Of a DNA stretch of 64,000 nucleotides, positions 25,560 to 33,868 are shown one piece after another (positions within the stretch are counted from its first letter, which is position 1; each line of letters opens with the position of its first letter). A program made the translations under genes and the position numbers. Under the pieces are notes generated by a model, which was given only the letters and a program-made list of their open reading frames with translations, was not told the origin of the DNA and searched no databases. This DNA is from Saprospira sp. CCB-QB6 (GTDB lineage: Bacteria > Bacteroidota > Bacteroidia > Chitinophagales > Saprospiraceae): positions 2,001,501-2,065,500 of the forward strand of contig NZ_CP116808.1 in assembly GCF_028464065.1 (NCBI RefSeq). The letters run 5' to 3'.

Positions 25560-26000
25560 CTAAAGGTCCCAAAAAGATTTTGGGCGGTTGATATAATCTT
25601 GGAGTTGTCGGATGCTGGTCCAGAAATAATGCCCAGCAAAATAGAGGGCCACCAAGCAAATCACCCAATGCAAAATATGCAAACTGAAGATGAAGAAGGG
25701 GGCCAAAAAGCCAAAGCTAGCCAGCAGCATAAACAGGCCAATGCCGATCGTAATTAGGCTATAGGCTAGCAATTGCCGCATATTTTGTAAATATTGTTTG
25801 CGGTGCCAATCTTGGTGCTTGCGGACCACATAAAAGGCGTGTAGAAGTTGCCAGGCGCTGAGTAAAAGGACAAAAATACTGCTGTAGTAAAGTACCCCAA
25901 AATAGCTAAAGTGTAGGGCAGCTTGAACCGCCCAAAGGATAAAAAGAATCAATTGGATAGATAAATCGAGGAGTAGGCGGTATTTGGTAATGCGAAGCAT
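25560..26000 (-). CDS. Four-helix small membrane protein, paralogue 1
   Basis: 146 residues, four hydrophobic segments (about 14-32, 35-55, 78-98, 102-124) and a short basic tail. It resembles the next gene upstream in size, helix spacing and in the positions of charged residues (RLLLDLSIQLILFILW against HLYLDCFIQFVLLLYF). The family is unknown to me; such small polytopic proteins occur widely in this phylum. It lies 3 bases after its neighbour at 26004-26420. Confidence 0.6.
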   Translation of the reverse strand: MLRITKYRLLLDLSIQLILFILWAVQAALHFSYFGVLYYSSIFVLLLSAWQLLHAFYVVRKHQDWHRKQYLQNMRQLLAYSLITIGIGLFMLLASFGFLAPFFIFSLHILHWVICLVALYFAGHYFWTSIRQLQDYINRPKSFWDL

Positions 26001-26003
26001 ACA

Positions 26004-26420
26004 TTAAATCGTTTTGTAAACCGCAAAATAGAGGTCTCGGAAACAAAGGCCCAAATAACCAAGGGCAATAATGCCCGCCAAAAAAGGCAAAATGGTTACT
26101 GTGAGCGGGATGGCGGCCGTAACAACAGGCAGTAAAAAACTGTATAATCCTGGAATGTGGAAAGCCATCCAGATTAGGCCCCAAAAAGCGGCAATCAGTA
26201 TAATAGTATAAAAACTATACTTCAAAAAAGTTCGACGGCTATGCTGTTCAAAAAAGCGATCGTAGATCAGTCCATTGGGCAGTTGCCAAGCCAAAAAGAC
26301 AAAGGGAATGACCGCTAAGAGCTCAAAAAAGTTTTCGGCCTTTCCCATTAAAAAGCCAAAATAGAGGAGCAAGACAAACTGAATAAAGCAGTCGAGATAG
26401 AGATGTTGACGGGCATTCAT
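26004..26420 (-). CDS. Four-helix small membrane protein, paralogue 2
   Basis: 138 residues from the start at 26420, which lies 24 bases after a TAACTTTG box; the frame is open to 26447, but that longer start would begin inside the promoter. Four membrane helices with a DRFFEQHSRR loop between helices 2 and 3. Paralogue of both neighbours. Function unknown. Confidence 0.6.
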   Translation of the reverse strand: MNARQHLYLDCFIQFVLLLYFGFLMGKAENFFELLAVIPFVFLAWQLPNGLIYDRFFEQHSRRTFLKYSFYTIILIAAFWGLIWMAFHIPGLYSFLLPVVTAAIPLTVTILPFLAGIIALGYLGLCFRDLYFAVYKTI

Positions 26421-26444
26421 AAGGCAAAAGGGATTAGTTTGGGG

Positions 26445-26452
26445 CAAAGTTA
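26445..26452 (-). promoter_or_regulatory. -7 box (TAACTTTG) for the two downstream small membrane genes
   Basis: Exact TAnnTTTG on the minus strand, 24 bases before the start at 26420. No TTTG at -33. Confidence 0.5.
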
Positions 26453-26462
26453 GGGAGAAAGT

Positions 26463-26984
26463 TTAGAAGTTGGTGCTGCGGGCTCTTTGTCTTTGTTGAA
26501 TCTCTAATAAAGTGCGCTCATCCTCATCCAATTCGTCTAAAACAAGGCTATCTCTTTCGGGGAAGAGGTGGGGGCTTCCTTCTTCTTCAAAGCGGCCAGT
26601 AAGTTGGCGGTAGGTGAGCCAATAGTACCAACTGGCAATAATCATGGGAGGGATAATGAGGACCCCAACAAGTATAAAATCAGCAGCGGCTATACTTGCC
26701 ACGGCAAAAAGGACGGCAAAATAGACCACACAAAGGAGCAGGTATTTTTTGCGGATGGGGCTGCCATGTCGAATACTGCGGACCAAGCCACTCAATACTT
26801 GTGTTACTCCTAACGGAATTTGCATGAGGAGGCCCAAAATAAAGACTTCTTCGAATCCATCGGCAAATGGAGAAAACTCGTGCAAAATAGAAAGGGCATA
26901 AAGCAAAACCGTCGGAATGTAGACCAATGACTGCATAATAAGGTCAAATTGCAGCATGCCTTTTGTTGGCGTTTTCATAAGCAT
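26463..26984 (-). CDS. Four-helix small membrane protein, paralogue 3 with acidic tail
   Basis: 173 residues. Four hydrophobic segments as in the two genes that follow, then a soluble acidic tail (about 140-173, DSLVLDELDEDERTLLEIQQ). The first helix region (FDLIMQSLVYIPTVLLYALS) matches the (L/F)D..IQ...L pattern of the other two. Start is at 26984 or two codons later. Function unknown. Confidence 0.6.
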   Translation of the reverse strand: MLMKTPTKGMLQFDLIMQSLVYIPTVLLYALSILHEFSPFADGFEEVFILGLLMQIPLGVTQVLSGLVRSIRHGSPIRKKYLLLCVVYFAVLFAVASIAAADFILVGVLIIPPMIIASWYYWLTYRQLTGRFEEEGSPHLFPERDSLVLDELDEDERTLLEIQQRQRARSTNF

Positions 26985-27106
26985 AGGGTTGAGATGAGCG
27001 ATAGATTTTATCCTTAATGGGCTAAAGTCATATAAGTTAGGCCTTTTTGAGCAAAACTAGCGCAATGATTTTCTATTTTTACGGAAGAAAAGCAAATTAG
27101 TTTCAG

Positions 27107-27130
27107 AACTTTCAATTTTTATTGAAAGTT
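27107..27130. other. 10-base perfect hairpin next to the fabI terminator
   Basis: AACTTTCAAT-TTTT-ATTGAAAGTT. It lies in the 200-base gap between fabI and the third small membrane gene; otherwise the gap is AT-rich without ORFs. Confidence 0.5.
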
Positions 27131-27144
27131 TGATTTAGGACCTA

Positions 27145-27173
27145 AAAAAGGCGCAGGATTCCTGCGCCTTTTT
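27145..27173. terminator. Terminator after fabI, usable in both directions
   Basis: AAAAAGGCGCAGG-ATT-CCTGCGCCTTTTT: a 13-base perfect stem with A and T tracts on both sides, 12 bases after the fabI stop. Confidence 0.85.
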
Positions 27174-27185
27174 GGCTAATCGCCT

Positions 27186-27989
27186 TTATTGAGGTTCTTC
27201 GCCCATCATGATTTCGCTCATGCCCATATTAGAAAAACCGCCATCATGATAGAGGTTTTGTAGGGTCACATAGCGGGTTTGATCAGAGAAAAGCGAGAGA
27301 CAGTAATCTGCGCAAGCTTCTGCGGGGGCGTTGCCTAGGGGCGACATTTTGTCGGCATAATCTAGGAATTTGTCAAAGCCTTTTACGCCGGTACCTGCGG
27401 TAGTTGGCGTGGGAGATTGTGAAATCGTGTTTACACGGACCTTATTGCGAACGCCAAAATGGTAGCCAAAACTGCGGGCAAAAGACTCGAGTAGGGCCTT
27501 AGATTCTGACATTTCGCTATAGTGAGGAAATACTCTTTGGGCGCCGATATAGCTAAGGGCGAGAATAGAGCCCCATTCTGCCATAGCATCTTTTTGCCAA
27601 AGGGTTTGCATGAGTTTGTGGAAAGAGATAGCAGAGATATCAAAGGTCTTCTGCATCCAGTCGTATTTGAGGTCTGTATAGGCTTTGTTCTTACGAATAT
27701 TGACCGACATACCGATAGAGTGCAAAACGAAATCAATTTTGCCGCCCAAGATTTCTTGGCTTTTTTCTACCAAGGCTTCTAGGTCTTCCAATTTGGTGGC
27801 ATCGGCAGGAATAGCCTGGCAGTCTAGCTCCTTGGCTAGTTCATCAATTTGGCCCATTCTGAATGCAATGGGCGCATTGGTCAATACAATATCTGCCCCG
27901 GCGGCCTTGGCCTGCTGGGCTACTTTCCAGGCAATCGATTGCTCATTGAGTGCGCCGAAAATGATTCCTTTTTTTCCTTTCAAAAGCAT
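27186..27989 (-). CDS. fabI: Enoyl-[acyl-carrier-protein] reductase (NADH), FabI
   Basis: 267 residues. Short-chain dehydrogenase fold with the FabI-type cofactor start GIIFGALNEQSIAWKVA, and the catalytic pair Y-x6-K in HYSEMSESKALLESF preceded by LSYIGAQRVFP. It performs the last reduction in each round of fatty-acid elongation and is the usual target of triclosan. The frame is open 27 codons further upstream, but MLLKGKKGIIFG at 27989 is the family's natural start. Confidence 0.93.
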   Translation of the reverse strand: MLLKGKKGIIFGALNEQSIAWKVAQQAKAAGADIVLTNAPIAFRMGQIDELAKELDCQAIPADATKLEDLEALVEKSQEILGGKIDFVLHSIGMSVNIRKNKAYTDLKYDWMQKTFDISAISFHKLMQTLWQKDAMAEWGSILALSYIGAQRVFPHYSEMSESKALLESFARSFGYHFGVRNKVRVNTISQSPTPTTAGTGVKGFDKFLDYADKMSPLGNAPAEACADYCLSLFSDQTRYVTLQNLYHDGGFSNMGMSEIMMGEEPQ

Positions 27990-28182
27990 AGAATCAAGTT
28001 TGTTTTGTGTACAAATTTTGGCCTCTTGGCCTTTGGGGGTGATTCTGCTAGCAAAACTAGCAAACTTCAAGGGCTTTGCTTGTTTTTTGGGTTAAAATTT
28101 ATTGGAGGGGCCTTTAATCAGATGATAAAGCTAGGCCCCTTTGTTGGTTGAGGGGTTCCACCTACAGGCAGAGATACAGATA

Positions 28183-28330
28183 GCAGGCGGCGAAGCCGCC
28201 GCAGGCTGAGGGGCTGTAGCAGGGCCGCCGAAGGCGGCAGACCGAGGCGCTTTGCGCCGAAGGGCCGAGCAGACCTGCGAGCTGCGCAATGGCCCGACCC
28301 AGCCAAAGGCTGGGGCAGCCCCAAAAAAAA
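28183..28330 (+). repeat. Dispersed multi-hairpin element, copy 11 (forward)
   Basis: AGGCGGC-GAA-GCCGCC precedes the head GGCTGAGGGGCTGTAGCAG; hairpin 1 GGCCGCC-GAA-GGCGGC, hairpin 2 GAGGCGC-TTT-GCGCCGA, tail CCAGCC-AAA-GGCTGG with GCAGCCCCAAAAA. Here the tail stem differs from the usual CGCCC-GGGCG but still pairs. It abuts the typA terminator. Confidence 0.85.
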
Positions 28331-28363
28331 ACGTCCCTTTCAGCAAACTGAAAAGGACGTTAT
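28328..28363 (-). terminator. Terminator of typA
   Basis: On the minus strand AACGTCC-TTTTCAG pairs with CTGAAAG-GGACGTT and is followed by at least seven T residues, 18 bases after the typA stop. The T tract doubles as the A tract of repeat copy 11. Confidence 0.75.
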
Positions 28364-28381
28364 ATAAAGGCCGTTATTGGC

Positions 28382-30205
28382 TTATTTAATCACCACATTG
28401 GCGGCATTGCTTGCGCGTTTACGCTCATGCTCTTTCAAGAAGATTTTGCGTAGGCGAAGGCTTTCGGGCGTAATTTCTAGGTACTCATCTTCCCCAACAT
28501 ACTCCATGTATTGCTCCAAAGAGAACTGCAAGGGGGGAGGCAACTTGGCTTTATCATCGGCACCAGAAGAGCGCATGTTCGTGAGCTTCTTCGTTTTGGT
28601 AATGTTGATAACGAGGTCATTTTCACGGCTGTGTTCGCCAATGATTTGGCCTTCGTAGATATCTACACCGGGAGAAATGAAGAAAACACCGCGATCTTTT
28701 AGTTTGTCCATAGCGTAAGGAATGGCCGTACCATTTTCCAAAACGATTAATGAACCCTTGTTACGAGAAGGCAATTCGCCTTTCCAAGGAGCGTATTCTA
28801 CAAAGCGGTGGTTCATGATTGCTTGGCCAGCAGTAGAGTTGAGGACCAAGGTACGCAAACCGATAATTCCGCGAGAAGGAATCATAAATTCGAGGTGCAT
28901 CAAATCGCCTTTGGGCTCCATGATCGTCATATCGCCTTTGCGCTGAGTCACCAACTCGATAATTTTACCAGAAAACTCATCGGGTACATCAACAGAAAGC
29001 AATTCGACGGGCTCCATTTTTTGGTCGTCAATTACTTTTACGATTACCTGAGGTTTACCTACTTGGAACTCATAACCCTCACGGCGCATGCTCTCAATCA
29101 ATACAGAAAGGTGCATTACACCACGGCCAAAGACCATGTAAGAATCGGGGCTTTCGGTTTCTTGAACACGAAGGGCCAAGTTTTTCTCTAGCTCTTTGTG
29201 TAGGCGATCGCGAAGGTGGCGAGAAGTAACAAATTTACCTTCTTTACCAAAGAAAGGCGAATCGTTAATCGTGAAGAGCATACTCATGGTAGGCTCGTCA
29301 ATTTTCATGGGCGTAAGGCCTTCGGGCGCTTCAAAATCGGCGATAGTATCTCCAATCTCAAAGTTTTCAATCCCTACAACGGCACAAAGGTCACCATTGA
29401 TTACAGTTTCGGTTTCGGCTTTGCCCAAACCATCAAAAGTATAGAGTTTACGTACTCTTGACTTCTCGATGCTGCCATCGCGTTTCACTACAGAAACGGG
29501 TTGGTTAACCGAAAGGCTACCACGGTGAACGCGGCCAATCGCCATACGGCCTACATACTGAGAGTAGTCCAAGCTCGTAATTTGCATCTGCAAGCTACCC
29601 TCATTTTGGGCAGGAGCAGGAATATCTTCTAGTACGCGATCGAGTAGGTAAGAAACATCCTCCGTTTGCGTTTTCCAGTCAGGACCCATCCAATCGTTCT
29701 TGGCCGATCCATAAACGGTATTAAAGTCAAGCTGCTCTTCGCTAGCATCCAAGTTGAACATCAAGTCAAAGACATCCTCTTGCACCTCATCAGGGCGGCA
29801 GTTGTCCTTATCTACTTTGTTCACCACTACCACAATCGCCTTACCGAGCTCAATAGCTTTGCTTAATACATAACGAGTCTGAGGCATAGGACCTTCAAAG
29901 GCATCCACCAAAAGCAATACGCCATCGGCCATATTGAGTACTCGCTCTACCTCACCACCAAAGTCGGCGTGACCAGGAGTGTCAATAATGTTAATCTTGG
30001 TTCCTTTGTAATTGACCGAAACGTTTTTGGCCAAAATGGTAATTCCCCGCTCCCGCTCTTGGTCGTTATTGTCCAAAATCAGCTCTCCTGTTTCTTGATG
30101 AGCATGAAAAAGGCGGCAATGGTGAAGAATTTTGTCTACCAGGGTGGTTTTTCCGTGGTCTACGTGCGCAATGATAGCGATGTTCCGTAGGTTCTGCTTT
30201 TGCAT
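28382..30205 (-). CDS. typA: Translational GTPase TypA/BipA
   Basis: 607 residues, full length. G1 AHVDHGKTTLVDKIL, G3 DTPGHADFGGEV, G4 NKVDKDNCRPDEV, then EF-Tu-like domain II, EF-G-like domains and the BipA-specific C-terminal part (GQIIGEHSRENDLVIN ... TKKLTNMRSSG). It acts on ribosome assembly and stress adaptation. Upstream lie a hairpin and repeat copy 12. Confidence 0.95.
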   Translation of the reverse strand: MQKQNLRNIAIIAHVDHGKTTLVDKILHHCRLFHAHQETGELILDNNDQERERGITILAKNVSVNYKGTKINIIDTPGHADFGGEVERVLNMADGVLLLVDAFEGPMPQTRYVLSKAIELGKAIVVVVNKVDKDNCRPDEVQEDVFDLMFNLDASEEQLDFNTVYGSAKNDWMGPDWKTQTEDVSYLLDRVLEDIPAPAQNEGSLQMQITSLDYSQYVGRMAIGRVHRGSLSVNQPVSVVKRDGSIEKSRVRKLYTFDGLGKAETETVINGDLCAVVGIENFEIGDTIADFEAPEGLTPMKIDEPTMSMLFTINDSPFFGKEGKFVTSRHLRDRLHKELEKNLALRVQETESPDSYMVFGRGVMHLSVLIESMRREGYEFQVGKPQVIVKVIDDQKMEPVELLSVDVPDEFSGKIIELVTQRKGDMTIMEPKGDLMHLEFMIPSRGIIGLRTLVLNSTAGQAIMNHRFVEYAPWKGELPSRNKGSLIVLENGTAIPYAMDKLKDRGVFFISPGVDIYEGQIIGEHSRENDLVINITKTKKLTNMRSSGADDKAKLPPPLQFSLEQYMEYVGEDEYLEITPESLRLRKIFLKEHERKRASNAANVVIK

Positions 30206-30262
30206 ACAGCTAAGTTGAAAAAGATCTGTAAGAACAAACTCATAAGACTATGGACCCGCTTA

Positions 30263-30387
30263 TTTTTTTGGGGCCTCCGCAGCAAAGCTGCGGCGCTACG
30301 TTTCGGGGCTCGCTATTCGCTCGGCCCTTCGGCGGCAAAGCCGCCTCGGTCTGGCCCTAGGGGCCACCCCTGCACATCGCTAGGCCA
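30263..30387 (-). repeat. Dispersed multi-hairpin element, copy 12 (reverse)
   Basis: Tail CCGCAGC-AAA-GCTGCGG, hairpin 2 CGGCGGC-AAA-GCCGCCTC, hairpin 1 GGCCC-TAG-GGGCC, head CCTGCACATCGCTAGGCCA. It lies in the typA 5' region. Confidence 0.85.
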
Positions 30388-30419
30388 ATTGGGAGCCGCC
30401 AACTTTTGGCTTTCCCAAT
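30387..30419. other. Interrupted stem-loop after repeat copy 12
   Basis: ATTGGGA and TCCCAAT enclose GCCAA-CTT-TTGGC. It may be an added hairpin module of the element or a separate structure upstream of typA. Confidence 0.4.
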
Positions 30420-30451
30420 GACCCTCTAGTCATAAGTCGCTCTAAATGAAT

Positions 30452-30485
30452 AAAAAAAGCAGCCCCTCGGGGAGCCGCCTAAGCT
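30452..30485 (-). terminator. Possible terminator of the 30543-32441 gene
   Basis: On the minus strand a GC-rich imperfect stem (CTCCCCGAGGGGCTGC region) runs into seven T residues, about 60 bases after the stop. The stem is short and imperfect. Confidence 0.4.
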
Positions 30486-30542
30486 GCCGCAAAAGTACAG
30501 CTAAATCTTTGAGTAATAAAGTTTTTTAAAGTTATTTTTAGG

Positions 30543-32441
30543 CTATTTTTCTTTAATTGGCTCTATTTCATTGAGTTTCTCGACCGCCTTGCGCAGCTCA
30601 GCCAAATTATCTAAGGGCTTAAATCTCAATTTATAGGGCAGTTTGTTGGCCCGCTCGGCCGATAAGTTGAGGTAGATTTTGCCTTCTTCCTCATAAAATG
30701 CAAAGAGCCAAATGGGCGCTTCTGCCTGCAAATTCGGAAAATTGAGGTTTTCGATATCTGTGGTCTGACTGCGCACCGCATATTGACTCGCCCGCTCTAT
30801 GGCGATGCCTTGCATTTTGTAGGTGGGCAGCTCTTGCCCAAAGGTAAAGGCTTTGTAGGTCAGCGGCGCTTTGGGCGCTGCTTTTTCACCCAAGGCCAAT
30901 AGGCCCAATCGCTTGCTCGGCCACCACAAATAATGAACATCTTGCCCAAAAAGATCGGGCTGAAAGGCCCTAGCCGCCAGTTGCGGATTTAACGCTTTTA
31001 GGGCTTTGGCCAATTGCTTTTGCTCTTGGGGAGCGTATTGCTGCCAAGCTTTGCGCAAGTGCTCCGCCTCGTAGTTTTGGACCTTAGGGAGGCTGTCTCT
31101 AGCGTCTTGCCAACGCCGCAGGGCTTTGAGGTAGATTTGTTGCAAACTATCTCGCTCTTTACTATAAGCCAAGTACCGCTGCTCATAAGCACCTTTGATT
31201 TGGGCCAAACTATCCGAAAAGCTTTGCAAAATGGCTGCTTGTTGGGCCTCATTTTTCTTTTGGCGCTTGAGCAAAATCTCTAACTCCCTTTGGAATTCCA
31301 TTTTTTCTTGGGCCTTTTTCTTTTTCCCCCGCCAACGCTTTTTTTCTTTTTCTGCATAACGAGCCTTGCAATCTTTGATGAGGCCTGCATATAACTCGGC
31401 TTCTTTGAGCAAGGGCCGCAAAGTTTGGCTATCTAGCTTGGGGTATTGCGGTTTATTGGGCGCTACTGGAAAACTAGGCGGGCTGGGTTTGGCCGGCAAA
31501 GCCAAATCTCGATAAACAAAAAGGCTATCATTTTGGGCCAAATGCAAGGGCAGAGAAATGGCTTGGCTATTGGGCCAGCTGCCAAGCTCCAAACGTCCCC
31601 ACTTTAAGCCTTCTTCTTGGTCACTAGCGGCATAAAGCCCCAAGTTTTCTTGATGCTGGACCGTTGGTAAGAAAAAGGAAATACTTTGGTTGGGGGCCAA
31701 TTTGAGGGCTTGTCCAGCCCGCTCTGCTTGCACTTCTACAATAGGACCAAGGGCCAAGTTTTGGTTTTGACTCGCCAGCCAATAGGGTAAGAGCTCAGAT
31801 TTGCGCAAAGCCAACTTTAGTTTAATCTGAATGGGATCGCCAGTTGGACCAAAAGCTTGGGCAGGAATAAAGATTAATGCTCCTTCTTTGGTACTAAAAC
31901 TAGCGGCCTGTCCCGGATAAAACAAAAAGCTTTGGTCTTGTAAACTAGCCATCCATTGGGCCAAAATGGCGCGGCGGCTCTGAAAAAAGTTGGGGGCGGG
32001 CCCATCTTCTAAGCTTAAGGTATCTATAGGTATATTTTCTGCCGCGCGCTGACCTATACGCAAATGGATAATATGTCCCTCTGTTTTGGGCAAATTAGCT
32101 TGAGTCAAGGCTTTGCTCTCAAAGCGTATCCGCTCTTTGGGCCATTGGCAGCGATCCAAAATTTGCTGTAGTAGATAGCTGCGCTTACGGACCAAATCGT
32201 AGTAGGATTGCTTTTCTTCAAAGTAGTTCATTTGGCGTTCTACTACAATCCAGCTGCTATCTATTTGCTGTGCATTTTGGACCAATGTGCGAATACTGTC
32301 TACCCAAGCTTGTTCGGGTAGGGCATCAGATGTAGGCGCAAAAGCAATGCGCAATTCTTGGCCCCAAAGAGCGGGAGCCGAAAGCAGGAAAATAAAAAGC
32401 CAGCCCCAAATTGGAGCTAGCTTGCAAAAAGGTAAATTCAT
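30543..32441 (-). CDS. Large exported protein of unknown function with charged coiled-coil region
   Basis: 632 residues. Signal peptide (about 1-27, ending LWGQ). Residues 150-290 look beta-rich and contain IFIPAQAFGPTGDPIQIKLK, which recalls the beta-sandwich found in exported Bacteroidota proteins that also carry carboxypeptidase-like regions. Residues 330-450 are highly charged and helical (EKEKKRWRGKKKKAQEKME ... RYLAYSKERDSLQQIYL), a probable coiled coil. I do not recognise the family. It begins 23 bases after the ferritin stop, so it is probably on the ferritin transcript; a link to iron is only an inference. Confidence 0.6.
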   Translation of the reverse strand: MNLPFCKLAPIWGWLFIFLLSAPALWGQELRIAFAPTSDALPEQAWVDSIRTLVQNAQQIDSSWIVVERQMNYFEEKQSYYDLVRKRSYLLQQILDRCQWPKERIRFESKALTQANLPKTEGHIIHLRIGQRAAENIPIDTLSLEDGPAPNFFQSRRAILAQWMASLQDQSFLFYPGQAASFSTKEGALIFIPAQAFGPTGDPIQIKLKLALRKSELLPYWLASQNQNLALGPIVEVQAERAGQALKLAPNQSISFFLPTVQHQENLGLYAASDQEEGLKWGRLELGSWPNSQAISLPLHLAQNDSLFVYRDLALPAKPSPPSFPVAPNKPQYPKLDSQTLRPLLKEAELYAGLIKDCKARYAEKEKKRWRGKKKKAQEKMEFQRELEILLKRQKKNEAQQAAILQSFSDSLAQIKGAYEQRYLAYSKERDSLQQIYLKALRRWQDARDSLPKVQNYEAEHLRKAWQQYAPQEQKQLAKALKALNPQLAARAFQPDLFGQDVHYLWWPSKRLGLLALGEKAAPKAPLTYKAFTFGQELPTYKMQGIAIERASQYAVRSQTTDIENLNFPNLQAEAPIWLFAFYEEEGKIYLNLSAERANKLPYKLRFKPLDNLAELRKAVEKLNEIEPIKEK

Positions 32442-32464
32442 CTATTAGATAAGTTCATAATTAA

Positions 32465-32983
32465 TTAAGCATCGGCGGCATCAGCGGGCCGGCTTTCATT
32501 AATCTGTTGTAACTCCTTGTCGATATAATAAAGGCTTTGAGGGCCATCGCCAATGAGTTTGATTTTGTCTAAAATATCGCGGACCATTGCCTCTTCTTCT
32601 CTTTGCTCGGCTACATACCATTGCAAAAATACCATAGTTGAATGATCTTTTTCTTCTTGGCTAAGGCTCATAAGCTCATTGATAGAAGCGGTAACCGCCT
32701 TTTCTTGCTTATAAGACTTTTTGAAGACCTTTTGGACCGATTCGAATTCGGTTTCGGGTTGCTCCAAAGCAGGCACGATAGCATGGCCGTCCATTTCGTT
32801 AATGTAGTGCACAATTTTGAGCATATGCATCCGCTCTTCATCTGATTGAGCGTAGAAAAATTGGGCACAATTACCGAGGCCTTCGCGGTCGCACCAAGAG
32901 GCCATTGCTAGATAGGCTGCAGAGGCAGCGGATTCCTGAGCAATTTGGGCATTGAGTGCAGTAGTTATTTTTTTAGATAGCAT
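32465..32983 (-). CDS. ftnA: Bacterial non-haem ferritin
   Basis: 172 residues, the usual length. All ferroxidase ligands are at the E. coli FtnA positions: E17, E50, H53, E94, Q127 and E130. It oxidises Fe(II) and stores it in a 24-subunit shell in the cytoplasm. A well-formed promoter lies at 33110-33140, giving a leader of roughly 120 bases. A large exported protein gene follows 23 bases later. Confidence 0.93.
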   Translation of the reverse strand: MLSKKITTALNAQIAQESAASAAYLAMASWCDREGLGNCAQFFYAQSDEERMHMLKIVHYINEMDGHAIVPALEQPETEFESVQKVFKKSYKQEKAVTASINELMSLSQEEKDHSTMVFLQWYVAEQREEEAMVRDILDKIKLIGDGPQSLYYIDKELQQINESRPADAADA

Positions 32984-33109
32984 AGGAGTCTAATTTTGAA
33001 GAATGATAACAAACTAAGCCATTGTTGGCCAGTTTTAAAAAGAACAGTAGATGTGCTTTTCAAGTTTATTCAAAAATAGGACAGACAGCTCAAAGCCCCA
33101 ATAATAGGG

Positions 33110-33140
33110 CAAAGTTAGTTCTATTTTAGAATTAGTTCAA
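33110..33140 (-). promoter_or_regulatory. Ferritin promoter, TTG-N20-TAACTTTG
   Basis: On the minus strand TTG (33138-33140) and TAACTTTG (33110-33117) stand 20 bases apart, a good fit to the Bacteroidota primary sigma consensus. The leader is AT-rich; I see no obvious iron-regulator box. Confidence 0.65.
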
Positions 33141-33154
33141 TTTTAAAATAGAAA

Positions 33155-33550
33155 TTAAGCCTTTTTGGATAGGCGTTCGAGGAGTTCAAAATTTTCGACT
33201 AGGGCGAGGGTCAGCGAGTTGATTGATCCTTCTAACTCATTAAGGTCCAAGTTTTCAAGTTCTAGGGTATCGCGATAAATGAGTTGCTCGCCAGATTCGT
33301 CTAGGACAAAGGCGCCAAAAAGCAGGTAGCGATTAGCTTTTAGGAGCTCTTGGCATTCTTGGGCCGAGAGTGATTTTAGTGCTAAGAGTTTTTGTTCGAT
33401 GATGAGCAAATCATCTTCGCAGTCTAAAATCATTTGGTGGATACCTCGGTCTTCATTAGAGATGATGAGGATTTCCTCTTCGGGGATTTCAGTTAGGATT
33501 TCGCAATCTAGCTCTTGGATAAGGCCTTTGAGTTGGTTGTAGTGCGACAT
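33155..33550 (-). CDS. YbjN/Tir-chaperone-like small protein
   Basis: 131 residues, acidic. The segment ANRYLLFGAFVLDESGEQLI followed by YRDTLELENLDLNELEGSIN is characteristic of a Bacteroidota protein group with the YbjN / type III secretion-chaperone fold, often annotated as molecular chaperone Tir and often found near pspA. No pspA is in view here. The gene has its own promoter (33601-33631). It is probably cytosolic; its partner is unknown. Confidence 0.75.
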   Translation of the reverse strand: MSHYNQLKGLIQELDCEILTEIPEEEILIISNEDRGIHQMILDCEDDLLIIEQKLLALKSLSAQECQELLKANRYLLFGAFVLDESGEQLIYRDTLELENLDLNELEGSINSLTLALVENFELLERLSKKA

Positions 33551-33600
33551 ATTGGTAGATTATTTTTAGTTCATGGACTAGGCTGTTTTTAGCTAGCAAC

Positions 33601-33631
33601 CAAAGCTAAGGATTTAATTGTTTTTATCAAA
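33601..33631 (-). promoter_or_regulatory. Promoter of the YbjN-like gene, TTTG-N19-TAGCTTTG
   Basis: On the minus strand TTTG (33628-33631) and TAGCTTTG (33601-33608) are 19 bases apart, a full match to the Bacteroidota consensus; the start codon is 51 bases further. Confidence 0.75.
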
Positions 33632-33668
33632 TTTTGCCTGCTTATCGGCTAAAGAAGGGGAGGGGGGT

Positions 33669-33804
33669 GGCCCAGCGCTGCGCAGCCGTGGCCCGAAGGG
33701 CCAGACCCAGGCGGCAAAGCCGCCGCAGGGCCGAGCAGGCTTGCGAGCGGCGAAGCATAGCGGCGGCCGACCTAGGCGAAGCCTAGCCGGCCGCGGGCCC
33801 CAAA
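33669..33804 (+). repeat. Dispersed multi-hairpin element, copy 13 (forward)
   Basis: Head shortened to GGCCCAGCGCTGCGCAGCCG, hairpin 1 GGCCC-GAA-GGGCC, hairpin 2 GGCGGC-AAA-GCCGCC, third-type tail GCGGCGGCC with inner stem CTAGGC-GAA-GCCTAG, ending GGGCCCCAAAA. Confidence 0.85.
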
Positions 33805-33850
33805 ATAAAAAGAAAACGCCCTACTCTAGCGAACTAGAATAAGGCGTTTT
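33803..33850 (-). terminator. Terminator of the 33869-34234 gene
   Basis: AAAACGCC (33813-33820) and GGCGTTTT (33843-33850) enclose a second stem CTAG/CTAG region; on the minus strand a T-rich tract follows, overlapping the end of repeat copy 13. Confidence 0.7.
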
Positions 33851-33868
33851 AATAGCGAGAAGTATAGC

